A stretch of 64,000 nt of DNA, from positions 1 through 64,000 of the forward strand of contig JAJDUL010000035.1 of NCBI GenBank assembly GCA_022826685.1. Reading direction: 5' to 3'. Both the position numbers and the translations under genes were made by a program. Positions 34,941 to 46,801 of this stretch are shown piece by piece. The first letter of the stretch is position 1. Every line of letters begins with the position of its first letter. The notes beneath the pieces were generated by a model. It searched no databases. It saw only the letters and a program-made list of their open reading frames with translations, and was not told the DNA's origin. This DNA comes from Gemmatimonadota bacterium (GTDB lineage: Bacteria > Gemmatimonadota > Gemmatimonadetes > Palauibacterales > Palauibacteraceae).

Positions 34941-35623
34941 CGGATCCGGCCCTCGCCGCGCTCGAACGGGAGGTCACGGCGTGCCGGAAGTGCCCGCGGC
35001 TCGTCGAGTGGCGCGAGCGCGTGGCGCGGGAACGTCGGGCCGCCTTCCGCGACGACACCTACTGGGGCCGTCCGGTGCCGGGCTTCGGCGATCCGGCCGC
35101 GCGCCTCCTCATCGTCGGGCTCGCCCCGGCCGCGCACGGCGCCAACCGGACCGGGCGCATGTTCACCGGCGACCGGTCGGGCGACTGGCTCTACCGGGCC
35201 CTGCACCGCGCAGGGTTCGCCTCGCAGCCCGACTCGACCGACCGCGACGACGGGCTGGTGCTCCAGAACGCCTGGGTGACCGCCGCCGTGCGCTGCGCCC
35301 CGCCCGGAAACAAGCCCACCGCCGGGGAGCGCGACCGCTGTCGCCCCTACCTCGAGCGCGAACTCGACCTCTTCGCCGACGCCCGCGTCGTCGTCGCCCT
35401 CGGCGGCTTCGCCTTCGCCCAACTCCTGAGGATCTTTCGCCACCGTGGCGAGACGGTGCCGCGGCCCGCGCCCCGCTTCGGCCACGGCGTGGAGGTCGGC
35501 ATCGGACGCCGCGTGCTGATCGGCTCCTACCACCCTAGCCAGCAGAACACCTTCACCGGCACGCTCACCGAGCCCATGTTCGACGCCATCTGGGCGCGCG
35601 CCGCCGAACTCGTCAGATCCTGA
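34937..35623 (+). CDS. uracil-DNA glycosylase, family 5 (UDGb-like)
   Basis: Predicted 228-residue iron-sulfur DNA glycosylase that removes uracil from DNA. Motif 1 is [20 protein letters not shown], the signature of family 5 UDGs, which lack the catalytic Asp/Asn of family 1. The C-terminal motif is [19 protein letters not shown]. Four cysteines that could ligate a 4Fe-4S cluster are C16-x-x-C19 and the pair in [22 protein letters not shown] 34937 is chosen as the start because it overlaps the previous stop (TTGA) and gives the full family N-terminus. It shares an operon with the HAD gene. Confidence 0.9.
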   Translation: MTDPALAALEREVTACRKCPRLVEWRERVARERRAAFRDDTYWGRPVPGFGDPAARLLIVGLAPAAHGANRTGRMFTGDRSGDWLYRALHRAGFASQPDSTDRDDGLVLQNAWVTAAVRCAPPGNKPTAGERDRCRPYLERELDLFADARVVVALGGFAFAQLLRIFRHRGETVPRPAPRFGHGVEVGIGRRVLIGSYHPSQQNTFTGTLTEPMFDAIWARAAELVRS

Positions 35624-35654
35624 GCCGCCCCATTAGGGGGTCGCCCTACGATGA

Positions 35655-35984
35655 TCACTTCGGGAGGCCGTGCTCGTCATAGAGGAAATCGCCGTGCTCG
35701 ACCGCGGAGGGGCCAGGCTTGAGCCTTGCGGCGCAGCGCTCGCCGATGGCGCGGAGGTCGCGCATGAGGGCCTCGGCGTCTCGCTGTCGCTTCTCGCGTT
35801 CCAGGCGTTCCCGCAGCGCCACGGTGATCGCTCCCGTCTTCGTTTCTCCGGTCAGCCGGGCCAGTTCGTCGGCCAGCCGGCACGTCTCGACGATTCTACC
35901 CTGGCCCCGCGCCGAGGTTCGGCACAACCGGAACCGCGCCCAGCCCTTGCCCCGGGTGGCGGCGGGCGGCGCATGTTGAAGCAT
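35655..35984 (-). CDS. orphan VapB (Rv0623-type) antitoxin, degraded N-terminus
   Basis: The C-terminal 80 residues (LADELARLTGETKTGAIT through LYDEHGLPK) match the Rv0623/PSK-operon VapB antitoxin family along its length. The expected N-terminal strand (MAL-IK-type) is missing. The nearest in-frame start, ATG 35984, adds about 29 unrelated residues and runs into the promoter of the divergent S9 gene. No PIN toxin gene follows; the next gene stop lies only 32 bp away. This is probably a decayed, orphaned antitoxin, with real coding similarity only over 35655-35897. Confidence 0.45.
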   Translation of the reverse strand: MLQHAPPAATRGKGWARFRLCRTSARGQGRIVETCRLADELARLTGETKTGAITVALRERLEREKRQRDAEALMRDLRAIGERCAARLKPGPSAVEHGDFLYDEHGLPK

Positions 35985-36010
35985 GCACACCCACAGGAGG
36001 AGACACACAA

Positions 36011-38875
36011 ATGAGGAGCACCACCCGCCGGCTCGCACCGGCTCCTGCCCCGATCCTCGGCGCAGCCCTGATCCTCGGCACAGCCCTGGCCTCGCCCGCG
36101 GGCGCGACCGCCCAGGAGAAGCCGACGCTGGCACCGGACGACTACGACAGGTGGGAGCGCCTGGGGCAAGCCACGCTTTCGCCCGATGGGCTCTGGCTCG
36201 CCGTCGTGGTCCGGCGCGTGGACGAGAGTTCGGAGCTTCGCATCCACCGGACGGACTCCGATTCGGTCGTCGTGGTGGCCGAGGGTTCGCGTCCCGAGTT
36301 CGGAGGCGATGGCGGTTGGCTCGCCTTCACCGTGGGCGTGTCCCCCGACGAGCGCGACGCCATGCGCGAGCGCGGCGATCCGGTCCGCAACGACGTTGGA
36401 CTCCTCAACCTGGAGACCGGGGAACGCGAAGACATCGACGAGATCCAGTCGTTTTCGTTCTCCGACGACGGCGACTATCTCGCCCTTCGCCGCTACGCCC
36501 CGGCCGAAACGGAGACCGCCGGCGTGGACCTGCTGGTTCGGGACCTCGCCGGAGGCGGGACGATGAGTTTCGGCAACGTGTCCGGTCTCGCGTGGCAGGA
36601 CGGGGGGAACCTGCTCGCCATGACGCTCGACGCGGCGGACCGGGTAGGGAACGGGGTCCGCCTGTACGATCCCGGTACGGGCCGCATCCGGTCGCTCAAC
36701 GCGGACGAAGCGACCTACCGGGAACTGACCTGGCGGGAGGACGCCCCGGACCTCGCCGTCCTCAAGACCTTCGATGACGAGGCGTACGAGGACACGGCGC
36801 ATGTGGCGCTGGCGTGGCGCGGTCTGGACTCCGAGACGCCGGCGGCGTTCACGCTCGATCCTCGGGTGCCCTCCGAGCTTCCCGCGGGGACGCGGGTCGT
36901 CGAGCATCGCACCCCCGTGTGGTCGGAAGACGGGGCCACCCTCTTCCTCGGCACCCAGGAGCGGATCCCGTCCGACATCCCGTCCGGTGAAGCGGGGGAG
37001 GACGGCGACGCGGCCGACGGGGAGGGCCCCGGGGACGGCGACGGCGAGGGCGCGGACGGCGGCGATGGAGAGAACGCGGACGACGACGCGGACGATGCGG
37101 CGGAGGACGAGGAGCGCGCCGGGGTGGAGATCTGGCATTCTCTCGACGTCGATCCGGTGCCCCAGCAGCGCGTACGCGAGCAGCAGTTGCGACGGGAGCA
37201 CGACCTCGGGGCCTGGAACCTCGAGGCGGACGAATTCCTCTTCCTGGGCGGCGATCACGCGGATCGGGCCGAGATCGCGGAGGGCGGACGGCATGTGCTG
37301 GCCCGCGACGAGACGCCCTACGATGTGGAGGCGATGTTCCGACAGCAGTTCCACGACCTCTACGCCGTGGACGCGCGGACCGGGAGCCGGGCCGTCGTCC
37401 GGGAGCGGGTCACGCTCGACATGGGGGGCAGCCCCGGCGGCCGCTACGCGGTCTGGTTCGAGGGCGACGACTACTGGACCCACGACCTGACGACCGGCGA
37501 GACGCGCAACGTGACGGCCGGGCTCGGCGGGACGTTCGTCGACCTCGACCGGACGCCCACACGCGAGCAGATGTCGGGCTTCGGGATCGCCGGCTGGTTG
37601 GAGGCCGACGCCGCCATGCTCGTGAACGACCGCTTCGACGTGTGGGAGGTGAACCCGGACGGGTCCGGCGGCCGGCGCCTCACGGCCGGCGCCCAGGACT
37701 CGAACCGGCACCGCCTCGTGCGGCTCGACCCCGAGGCCGACGCCTTCGATCCCGACGAGCCGCTCTACTATTCCACGTACAGCGAGTGGACGAAGGAAGC
37801 CGGGTTCTCGCGCGCCCGTCGCGGCGACACGCCAGAGCCGCTCATTTGGGAGGACGCCCGCTTCGGAGGCCTGCTCAAGGCGGAGGACGCCGACGTGTAC
37901 GCCTTCCGCCGGGAGCGGTTCGAGGATTCGCCCGACTATTTCGTCGCCGGTCCCGATCTCGACGACGCGCGGCAGGTCACGGCCACGAACCCCTTCCAGG
38001 ACGACTACGCCTGGGGCCGGACCCAACTCGTCGACTACGAGAACGAATGGGGACGCCGTCTGCAGGGCGCGCTCACCTATCCGGCCAACTACGAACCGGG
38101 CCGCGAATATCCGATGATCGTGAACCACTACGAGTTGCTGTCGCAGACACTCCACCAGTACCAGGTGCCCGATCCCACGCAGTACTACAACGTCCAGATC
38201 TGGAGCCAGGAGGGGTACTTCGTGTTCAGGCCGGATGTCGTGTACCGCGACCGGCGGCCGGGACAGTCCAACGTCGAGACGCTGCGTCCGGCCGTCGCTG
38301 CCGCCGTCGCGACCGGCATGATCGACGCCGAGCGCGTGGGTCTCATCGGCCACTCCTGGGGCGGGTATCAGACGACGTTCTTCGTCACCCAGGACGACCT
38401 GTTCGCGGCGGCGGTGGCCGGCGCGCCGCTCACGAACCTGATGAGCATGTACCTCTCCTTCTACTGGAACTCGGGAGGGACGGACGCCCGCATCTTCGAG
38501 ATCAGCCAGGGCCGCATGCAGGTCCCGTGGTGGGAGGACTGGGACTCGTACTTCAACAACTCGCCGATTCATCACATCGAGAATCTGAACACGCCGCTCC
38601 TCATCGAGTTCGGGACCGAGGATGGCGCCGTCGAGTTCAACCAGGGAGTCGAGTTCTACAACGCCGCCCGCCGCGCCGGGAAACAACTCGTGATGCTCGT
38701 CTACGAGGGCGAGAACCACGGACTCGCGGAGGAGCCGAACCGGCGCGACTATCAGCGCCGCATCCTGGAGTGGTTCGGGCACTATCTGAAGGGCGAGCCG
38801 GCGCCGGCGTGGATCACGACCGGCGTCCCGTTCCTGGAACAGAAGGACGGGCCCCGCAAGAAGAAAGTGAGCTGA
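36011..38875 (+). CDS. exported S9 prolyl-oligopeptidase family peptidase
   Basis: Predicted 954-residue secreted peptidase. A signal peptide (MRSTTRRLAPAPAPILGAAL to ATAQ) precedes a propeller domain and a C-terminal alpha/beta-hydrolase domain. The likely catalytic residues are Ser782 (GHSWGGYQ), an Asp in GTEDGAVE and a His in GENHGLAEE. An acidic Gly/Asp/Glu low-complexity stretch lies at about residues 325-370. The ribosome binding site AGGAGGAGA precedes ATG 36011. The propeller protein gene starts 2 bp after its stop, so the two are co-expressed. Confidence 0.93.
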   Translation: MRSTTRRLAPAPAPILGAALILGTALASPAGATAQEKPTLAPDDYDRWERLGQATLSPDGLWLAVVVRRVDESSELRIHRTDSDSVVVVAEGSRPEFGGDGGWLAFTVGVSPDERDAMRERGDPVRNDVGLLNLETGEREDIDEIQSFSFSDDGDYLALRRYAPAETETAGVDLLVRDLAGGGTMSFGNVSGLAWQDGGNLLAMTLDAADRVGNGVRLYDPGTGRIRSLNADEATYRELTWREDAPDLAVLKTFDDEAYEDTAHVALAWRGLDSETPAAFTLDPRVPSELPAGTRVVEHRTPVWSEDGATLFLGTQERIPSDIPSGEAGEDGDAADGEGPGDGDGEGADGGDGENADDDADDAAEDEERAGVEIWHSLDVDPVPQQRVREQQLRREHDLGAWNLEADEFLFLGGDHADRAEIAEGGRHVLARDETPYDVEAMFRQQFHDLYAVDARTGSRAVVRERVTLDMGGSPGGRYAVWFEGDDYWTHDLTTGETRNVTAGLGGTFVDLDRTPTREQMSGFGIAGWLEADAAMLVNDRFDVWEVNPDGSGGRRLTAGAQDSNRHRLVRLDPEADAFDPDEPLYYSTYSEWTKEAGFSRARRGDTPEPLIWEDARFGGLLKAEDADVYAFRRERFEDSPDYFVAGPDLDDARQVTATNPFQDDYAWGRTQLVDYENEWGRRLQGALTYPANYEPGREYPMIVNHYELLSQTLHQYQVPDPTQYYNVQIWSQEGYFVFRPDVVYRDRRPGQSNVETLRPAVAAAVATGMIDAERVGLIGHSWGGYQTTFFVTQDDLFAAAVAGAPLTNLMSMYLSFYWNSGGTDARIFEISQGRMQVPWWEDWDSYFNNSPIHHIENLNTPLLIEFGTEDGAVEFNQGVEFYNAARRAGKQLVMLVYEGENHGLAEEPNRRDYQRRILEWFGHYLKGEPAPAWITTGVPFLEQKDGPRKKKVS

Positions 38876-38877
38876 AC

Positions 38878-41800
38878 ATGACGATTCGCGCGCTGCTCTC
38901 GCTGGGAGCGCTGCAACTTGGGCTCACGGCGGCGCCCCCTCCCGCGGAGGCCCAGTCCCCCGAGAGGATCGCGGCCGGGTTCACATGGCGGCTGATCGGA
39001 CCTGCCGTTTCCGGGGGGCGCATCAACGATCTCGAAGTCGTGCCCGGCACCCAGTCGCACATCTATGTGGGGGCGGCTTCCGGCGGCGTCTGGAAGAGCC
39101 TGAACCACGGGACGACCTGGGAATCGATCTTCGACGACGTGGCGAATCTCTCGATCGGGGATATCGCGCTCGCCCCGTCCGACCCGCTCGAGGTGTGGGT
39201 CGGTACCGGGGAACCGAACAACCGCAACAGCACGCCGTGGGGCGAGGGCGTGTATCACTCCTCGGACGGCGGCAAGACGTGGCGGCTCACGGGGCTGGAG
39301 CAGACGCGCCACATCGGGCGCATCGCCGTCCACCCCACGAACCCCGACATCGTGTGGGTGGCGGCGCTGGGGCACCTGTTCGGCCCCAACCCCGAGCGCG
39401 GCGTCTACCGGACGGCGAACCGCGGCGAGACGTGGGAGAAGGTCCTCCACATCGACGACGACACCGGCTTCGTCGACCTCGCGCTCAACCCGGCGGATCC
39501 ATCCGTCATCTACGCGGCCGCGTACCAGCGGCGCCGGCGCGCGTGGGGGTTCGCGGGCGGCGGGCCGGGAAGCGGCATCTACAGGTCAACAGACGGCGGC
39601 GACTCCTGGCACGAGGTGACGGAAGGCCTGCCCGCGGGTGACAAGGGACGGATCGGACTCGCCGTCTCCGGGCGTGATCCGGCCCTGGTCATGGCCGTGG
39701 TGGAGGCCGAGGAGGGCGGGATCTTCAAGTCCCGCGACCACGGAGAGACGTGGACGCGCGTGAACGAACTGAACCAGCGTCCGATGTACTACAGCCAGCT
39801 CCGGATCGACCCGAACGATGAGGATCGGGTCTGGCTGGTGGCGGGCAGCCTGCACCGCTCGGAGGACGGCGGCGACACCTTCGAGGCGCTCCCCATGGAG
39901 ATCGAATACAACACCGGCGTCCATGTGGACCACCACGACCTGTGGATCGACCCCGAGGACTCGCGCCACATGATTCTCGGCAACGACGGGGGACTCTATT
40001 CCACGTGGGACGACGGCGACCACTGGACGTTCATCGGGAACATCCCCATCGCCCAGTTCTACGACATCGATCTGGATCTGGCGGACCCGTACCACGTCTA
40101 CGGGGGGCTGCAGGACAACAACTCCTACCGGGGCCCGAGCCGGACGCGCCGCTACCAGGGGATCCTGAACCGCGACTGGCAGGTCCTCGACTATGGCGAC
40201 GGAATGTATGCGGAGACGGACTGGTCGGATCCCGGCACCGTCTACGTCACGTCGCAGAACGCCGGGATCGTGCGCGTGAACCTCGCCACCGGAGACCGGA
40301 AGGCGCTCAAGCCCTTCCCGCCGGACACGACGGTCTCGTATCGCTTCGACTGGAAGTCGCCGATTCTCGTGTCCCCACATGACGCCGCGCGCGTGTACCT
40401 GGGCGGCAACCGGCTCTTCATCTCGGATGATCGCGGGGAAAGTTGGCGCTCGACGGAGGATCTCACCCGCCAGATTCACCAGGACAGCCTGGAGCTGATG
40501 GGCGTGCGTCCCGACTCGACGACGCTCTCCAAGCACGACGGCGCCTCCGGGTATGGGGAGATCACCGCCGTGGCGGAGTCGCCGGTCGAGGCAGGGGTGC
40601 TGTGGATCGGGGCGGACGATGGCTCGGTGAGGGTGAGCCGCGACGATGGGGCGAGCTGGGAGGACTTGACCGACCGGGTGACCGCGGCGGCGGGGCTCCC
40701 GTTCCCTTACTACGTGAGCTGGGTCGAGGCCTCGCACGCGGATGCGGGCCGCGCGTACGTGAGCCTCGACGGGCACTGGGACGATGACTACCGGCCGCTC
40801 GCCGTGGTGACGGAGGACTACGGCGCGACCTGGCGGTCGCTCGCGGATGGGCTGAACGGGGCCGCGGCGGTGACGGCCACGGGGCGGGCGACGGGAGGCG
40901 GAATGGCCAGCGTGAACGTGATCCGCGAGCACCCGGAGAATCCGGACCTGCTGATCGTCGGCGCGGAGAACGGCGCTTTCGCCTCTTTGGACCGGGGAGC
41001 GATGTGGGCCGCGCTCGGCTCGGGCCTCCCCGCCGTTCCGGTCGACGACATCGAGATCCAACCGCGCGAGAACGACATCGTCCTCGGCACGCACGGCCGC
41101 GCCATCTGGATTCTCGACGACATCACGCCGCTGTCGCAGCGGTCCGCCGCGCCCGCGATAAACGACGGTGCCCCCCAGTTGTTCGCCCCGCGCCCGGCGA
41201 CCCTCTTCCTGTACCGGAACGACGTGCCGTCGATGGGCCAGGGGACGTTCCGGGCGGAGAACCCCGCTTTCGGCGCGAACATCGACTATCGGCTCCCCGA
41301 GGAGACGCCGGCCGGTGTCACGATCGACGTGCTGGATCAGGCCGGACGGGAAATCCGGCGGCTGGAAGGTCCGGGCGCGGTCGGTCTCAACCGTGTCGCG
41401 TGGGACCTGCGGCACGATCCGCTGCCGCACGACACGACCCGGTACCAGGTGCCGAGCCTCGACGCGGGCCCCGAGGGTCCGTTGGTCCTGGCGGGGACGT
41501 TTACGGTGCGTCTGACCGCGGGCAGCGAGACGCGCGAGCAGTCGCTGGAGGTCCGTCCCGACCCCGAACTGCCGGTGTCCGCCGAGGAGCGGCTCGCCCG
41601 CTACGAGTTCACGATGGACCTGTTCGACTTGCAGCGGTTGGCCTACGAACGGGGCATCGAGGCGTACGACCTGGAGCGCCGGGCTTCGGACGTGCTTGAG
41701 GTGCTGGAAGGCGGGGAGGGGGTTGCCGCAGAGGATCTCGAACGGGCGCGCGAACTGGTGGGCGAGATCGAGGAGCTCGCCGACGAGTGGCGCTCGATCA

Positions 41801-42021
41801 ATGGTGACATCCGCAACTGGTGGACCGGCCTGCGCGGCAAGTTCGACGGCGGGGTGTCGACGACCGGCTCCCTGACGGGGCCGTCGGATGATCACCGGCG
41901 GCGACTGGAGCAGATCCGCGCGGAGGCCGAGGCCGCATCGGCCCGGCTGGATGCCACGCTGGAGGAGACCGCTCCGCAGCTCGACGCGCTGCGCGAAGCC
42001 GGGAGCCCGCCGCAGCCATGA
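38878..42021 (+). CDS. exported VPS10/sortilin-like BNR propeller protein
   Basis: Predicted 1047-residue secreted protein. After a short signal (MTIRALLSLGALQLGLTAAP) come about ten Asp-box-like repeats (SSDGGKTW, SRDHGETW, SEDGGDTF, SDDRGESW, SRDDGASW, TEDYGATW and others). They build beta-propellers like those of VPS10/sortilin and sialidase-type domains. The C-terminal 250 residues contain an immunoglobulin-like region (GTFTVRLTAGSE) and a helical, Glu/Arg-rich end. It may bind or degrade peptides or glycans with the S9 peptidase upstream (inference). No catalytic motif is obvious. Confidence 0.88.
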   Translation: MTIRALLSLGALQLGLTAAPPPAEAQSPERIAAGFTWRLIGPAVSGGRINDLEVVPGTQSHIYVGAASGGVWKSLNHGTTWESIFDDVANLSIGDIALAPSDPLEVWVGTGEPNNRNSTPWGEGVYHSSDGGKTWRLTGLEQTRHIGRIAVHPTNPDIVWVAALGHLFGPNPERGVYRTANRGETWEKVLHIDDDTGFVDLALNPADPSVIYAAAYQRRRRAWGFAGGGPGSGIYRSTDGGDSWHEVTEGLPAGDKGRIGLAVSGRDPALVMAVVEAEEGGIFKSRDHGETWTRVNELNQRPMYYSQLRIDPNDEDRVWLVAGSLHRSEDGGDTFEALPMEIEYNTGVHVDHHDLWIDPEDSRHMILGNDGGLYSTWDDGDHWTFIGNIPIAQFYDIDLDLADPYHVYGGLQDNNSYRGPSRTRRYQGILNRDWQVLDYGDGMYAETDWSDPGTVYVTSQNAGIVRVNLATGDRKALKPFPPDTTVSYRFDWKSPILVSPHDAARVYLGGNRLFISDDRGESWRSTEDLTRQIHQDSLELMGVRPDSTTLSKHDGASGYGEITAVAESPVEAGVLWIGADDGSVRVSRDDGASWEDLTDRVTAAAGLPFPYYVSWVEASHADAGRAYVSLDGHWDDDYRPLAVVTEDYGATWRSLADGLNGAAAVTATGRATGGGMASVNVIREHPENPDLLIVGAENGAFASLDRGAMWAALGSGLPAVPVDDIEIQPRENDIVLGTHGRAIWILDDITPLSQRSAAPAINDGAPQLFAPRPATLFLYRNDVPSMGQGTFRAENPAFGANIDYRLPEETPAGVTIDVLDQAGREIRRLEGPGAVGLNRVAWDLRHDPLPHDTTRYQVPSLDAGPEGPLVLAGTFTVRLTAGSETREQSLEVRPDPELPVSAEERLARYEFTMDLFDLQRLAYERGIEAYDLERRASDVLEVLEGGEGVAAEDLERARELVGEIEELADEWRSINGDIRNWWTGLRGKFDGGVSTTGSLTGPSDDHRRRLEQIRAEAEAASARLDATLEETAPQLDALREAGSPPQP

Positions 42022-42081
42022 GAAACTCGATCCCGGCCAACGGAGTACGACGTCCGTGACATACGACGATAGGAGCGGTGC

Positions 42082-42735
42082 ATGAACGTCCTGACACGCC
42101 GATTGGCCTGGCTCGTCCTGCCGCTGGCCGCGGCGCCGGCCGCGCTCGAGGCGCAGGCCTGCCTCGGCTTCAGCGGCAGCGGGTTCCTCAGCGGCTCGGG
42201 TGCCGTGTGGCGCGAATCATCGGAAGATGTCAGAGGCCTCGGAGGAGCCGCCGGGTTCGACCTGGGTCCGGTGGCCGCGACGGGTCATTACCTGAAGTTC
42301 TCCCGCGCGGACGAGTTCGATCAGGAGTTCGACTTCGAGGACGCGCGCGCGAGCGTCGGCCTCAAACTTCCGCTACCCGTGCTGTCGGTTTGTCCCGTCG
42401 CCACCGTGGGGATTGGCGGCGTGCTGTGGAGGAACGCGAACGATCTCCCCGACAGGAGCGAGACCGTTTACGGGGTCGGCGTGGCCGTGGGGCAACGCTT
42501 CGGTGCGCCGGGCTCCGGCCTCGCGATCATCCCCTCGGCGACCCTGAGCATCGAGAACTATTCGGTCGACCGGCTATACGACGACATCGTGGAGGGGGAC
42601 CGGGAAGTCAGTCCCGTCATCCGCGGCGGCGTCACGGTCGAGATCGGCAGCATTCACGTCCGGCCGTACGTCGTGTTCACGACCGCCGAGGACAGTTACC
42701 TGATTGCCGGAGTCCAGCTCGGAGTCACCTTCTGA
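42082..42735 (+). CDS. outer-membrane beta-barrel protein of unknown function
   Basis: Predicted 217-residue protein. It has a signal peptide (MNVLTRRLAWLVLPLAAAPAALEAQ), then short amphipathic strands with Gly and aromatic residues (VGIGGVLWRN, YGVGVAVGQRFG). It ends SYLIAGVQLGVTF, with the C-terminal Phe typical of barrel proteins. It has the size of an 8- to 10-stranded barrel, but no named family is recognised. ATG 42082 has AGGAGCGG at about -8. It lies 60 bp after the propeller protein gene and just before ligA. Confidence 0.8.
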   Translation: MNVLTRRLAWLVLPLAAAPAALEAQACLGFSGSGFLSGSGAVWRESSEDVRGLGGAAGFDLGPVAATGHYLKFSRADEFDQEFDFEDARASVGLKLPLPVLSVCPVATVGIGGVLWRNANDLPDRSETVYGVGVAVGQRFGAPGSGLAIIPSATLSIENYSVDRLYDDIVEGDREVSPVIRGGVTVEIGSIHVRPYVVFTTAEDSYLIAGVQLGVTF

Positions 42736-44945
<2,210 letters not shown>

Positions 44946-44946
<1 letters not shown>

Positions 44947-46721
44947 TGGAAAACATCGAGATCGTCCGCGTCCTGGGCGAGGTGGCCGATCTGCTCGAGA
45001 TCCAGCAGGCGAACCCGTTCCGCGTCCGCGCCTACCGCAATGCGGTCCGCACGATCAACGCGCACGCCTCCCCCCTGCGCAAACTGGTCGAGCAGGGTGC
45101 CGACCTCACCGAACTGCCATCGATCGGGAAGGGGCTGGCGGACAACATTCGCGAACTGGTGGAGAGCGGGCGCCTCACGATGCTCGAGGAGATGGCGGCC
45201 GAGATCCCCCCGGGGCTCGTCGAGTTGATGCGGCTCCCGGGAGTCGGCCCCAAGAAGGCGCGCAAGCTGTGGGACGAACTCGGCGTCGAATCCATCGACG
45301 ATCTGGAGGAGGTCGCGAACGAAGGGCGCGTGGCGGAACTGCCCGGTTTCGGGCTCAAGACACAGGACCGGATCCTCCGCGGGATTCGCAACTATCGGAC
45401 GAGCACGACCCGCTTCCGCCTCGGAGAGGTCGACAAGCTTCTGCCGCCGTTGATCGAACACCTGCAAACGACACCCGGCATCACCCGGCTGGAAGTCGCG
45501 GGGAGCTATCGACGCCGGAAGGAGACGGTCGGCGACATCGACATCCTCGTCCTCGCCGACGACGCGCGCGCCGCTTCCGACGCCCTCAGCGGGTTCTCGG
45601 GCGTGGAGAGCGTGATCGGGGCCGGCGGGACGAAGACCTCGGTGCGTCTTCGCAGCGGGTTGCAGGTCGACCTCCGGGTCGTCCCGCCCGAAAGCTGGGG
45701 AGCCGCGCTCATCTACTTCACGGGGTCGAAGGAACACAACATTCGCCTGAGACGCCGCGCGCTCGACCGAAAGCTCCGGGTTTCCGAGTACGGCGTGTTC
45801 ACGATCCCCGAGGAGTCCCTTGGCGATGCGCTCGGCGAGCGGGGCATTGCCTCCGAGGGAGAGATGGTGGCGGGAGCGACGGAAGAGGAGGTCTACCGGG
45901 CACTCGATCTCTCATGGCTTCCGCCGGAGATACGACGCGACCGGGGAGAGTTACCGGCTTCCGACGCCGGGGAACTGCCTCATCTGGTCGAGAGCTCCGA
46001 CCTGCGCGGAGATGTCCACATGCACAGCGACTGGTCCGATGGTCGCGTTTCCCTGGAGACGATGGTCGAGGCGTGCGTGGCGCGCGGTTACGAGTACATG
46101 GCGATCACCGACCACTCGAAAGCGCTGGCGATGGTCGAAGGCCTCGATGCCGCCAAGCTTCGACGCCAGTGGGAGGAGATCGCGGAAGTGCAGGCGGCGC
46201 ACCCCGAGATCCGGATCCTGCGCGGGCTGGAAGTCGACATCCTCCGCGACGGATCGCTGGACCTCGAAGACGAAATGCTCGATCAACTCGACGTCGTGAT
46301 CATCTCGGTTCATTCCTTCTTCGGAATGGAACGGGCGCGGCAGACGTCACGCATCCTGAAGGCGCTCGCACACCCCCGCTCGATGATCTTCGGACACCCT
46401 ACGGGACGGATCATCAACCGGCGCGGCCCGATCGATGTGGACATCGACGATATCCTGCACGCCTGCGCCGAGTTCGGTGTCGCCGTCGAGGTCAACTCGC
46501 ACCCCCACCGTCTGGACCTGAAGGACAGCCACCTTTGGCGCGCGCGCGAACTGGGCGTACCGGTTGTGGTCGCGACCGACGCGCACCGGCCGGACGATCT
46601 GGATCTGGCGCACTACGGCATCGAACAGGCACGCCGGGCGTGGCTCACCCCGGAACACGTCCTCAATACGCGTGGCGCAGACGACTTCCTGGCAGCCCTT
46701 CAAGGAAAGCCGGCGATTTGA
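44946..46721 (+). CDS. polX: family X DNA polymerase with PHP phosphoesterase domain
   Basis: Predicted 591-residue gap-filling repair polymerase. Residues about 1-110 are the helix-hairpin-helix 8-kDa-like region (LPSIGKGLADNIREL, LPGVGPKKARKLW). The polymerase domain has GSYRRRKETVGDIDILV with two catalytic Asp residues and a third in VDLRVVP. The PHP domain (from about residue 355) has DVHMHSDWSDG, ITDHSKAL, GLEVDIL, IISVHSFFG, GHPTGRI, VNSHPHRLDLK and ATDAHRPDDL, a complete metal site giving 3'-5' exonuclease or AP-endonuclease activity in relatives. The start overlaps the ligA stop by 1 base. LigA and PolX together fit base-excision gap repair. Confidence 0.95.
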
Positions 46722-46801
46722 TCCCCCGTTGAGAGCCCGTCCCCATACTCCCGTCGACAAGGGCCGACACATGGGACCCCAGGGCACGGAGGCTCGGACA
46801 C

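Noticed and set aside
35852-38782. 976-residue open frame opposite the S9 peptidase
   Set aside because: It is an antisense shadow of a strong S9 gene. No domain, signal peptide or ribosome binding site supports it.
39586-41895. 769-residue open frame opposite the propeller protein
   Set aside because: Antisense shadow; composition is dominated by Arg, Val, Asp and Gly with no recognisable fold.
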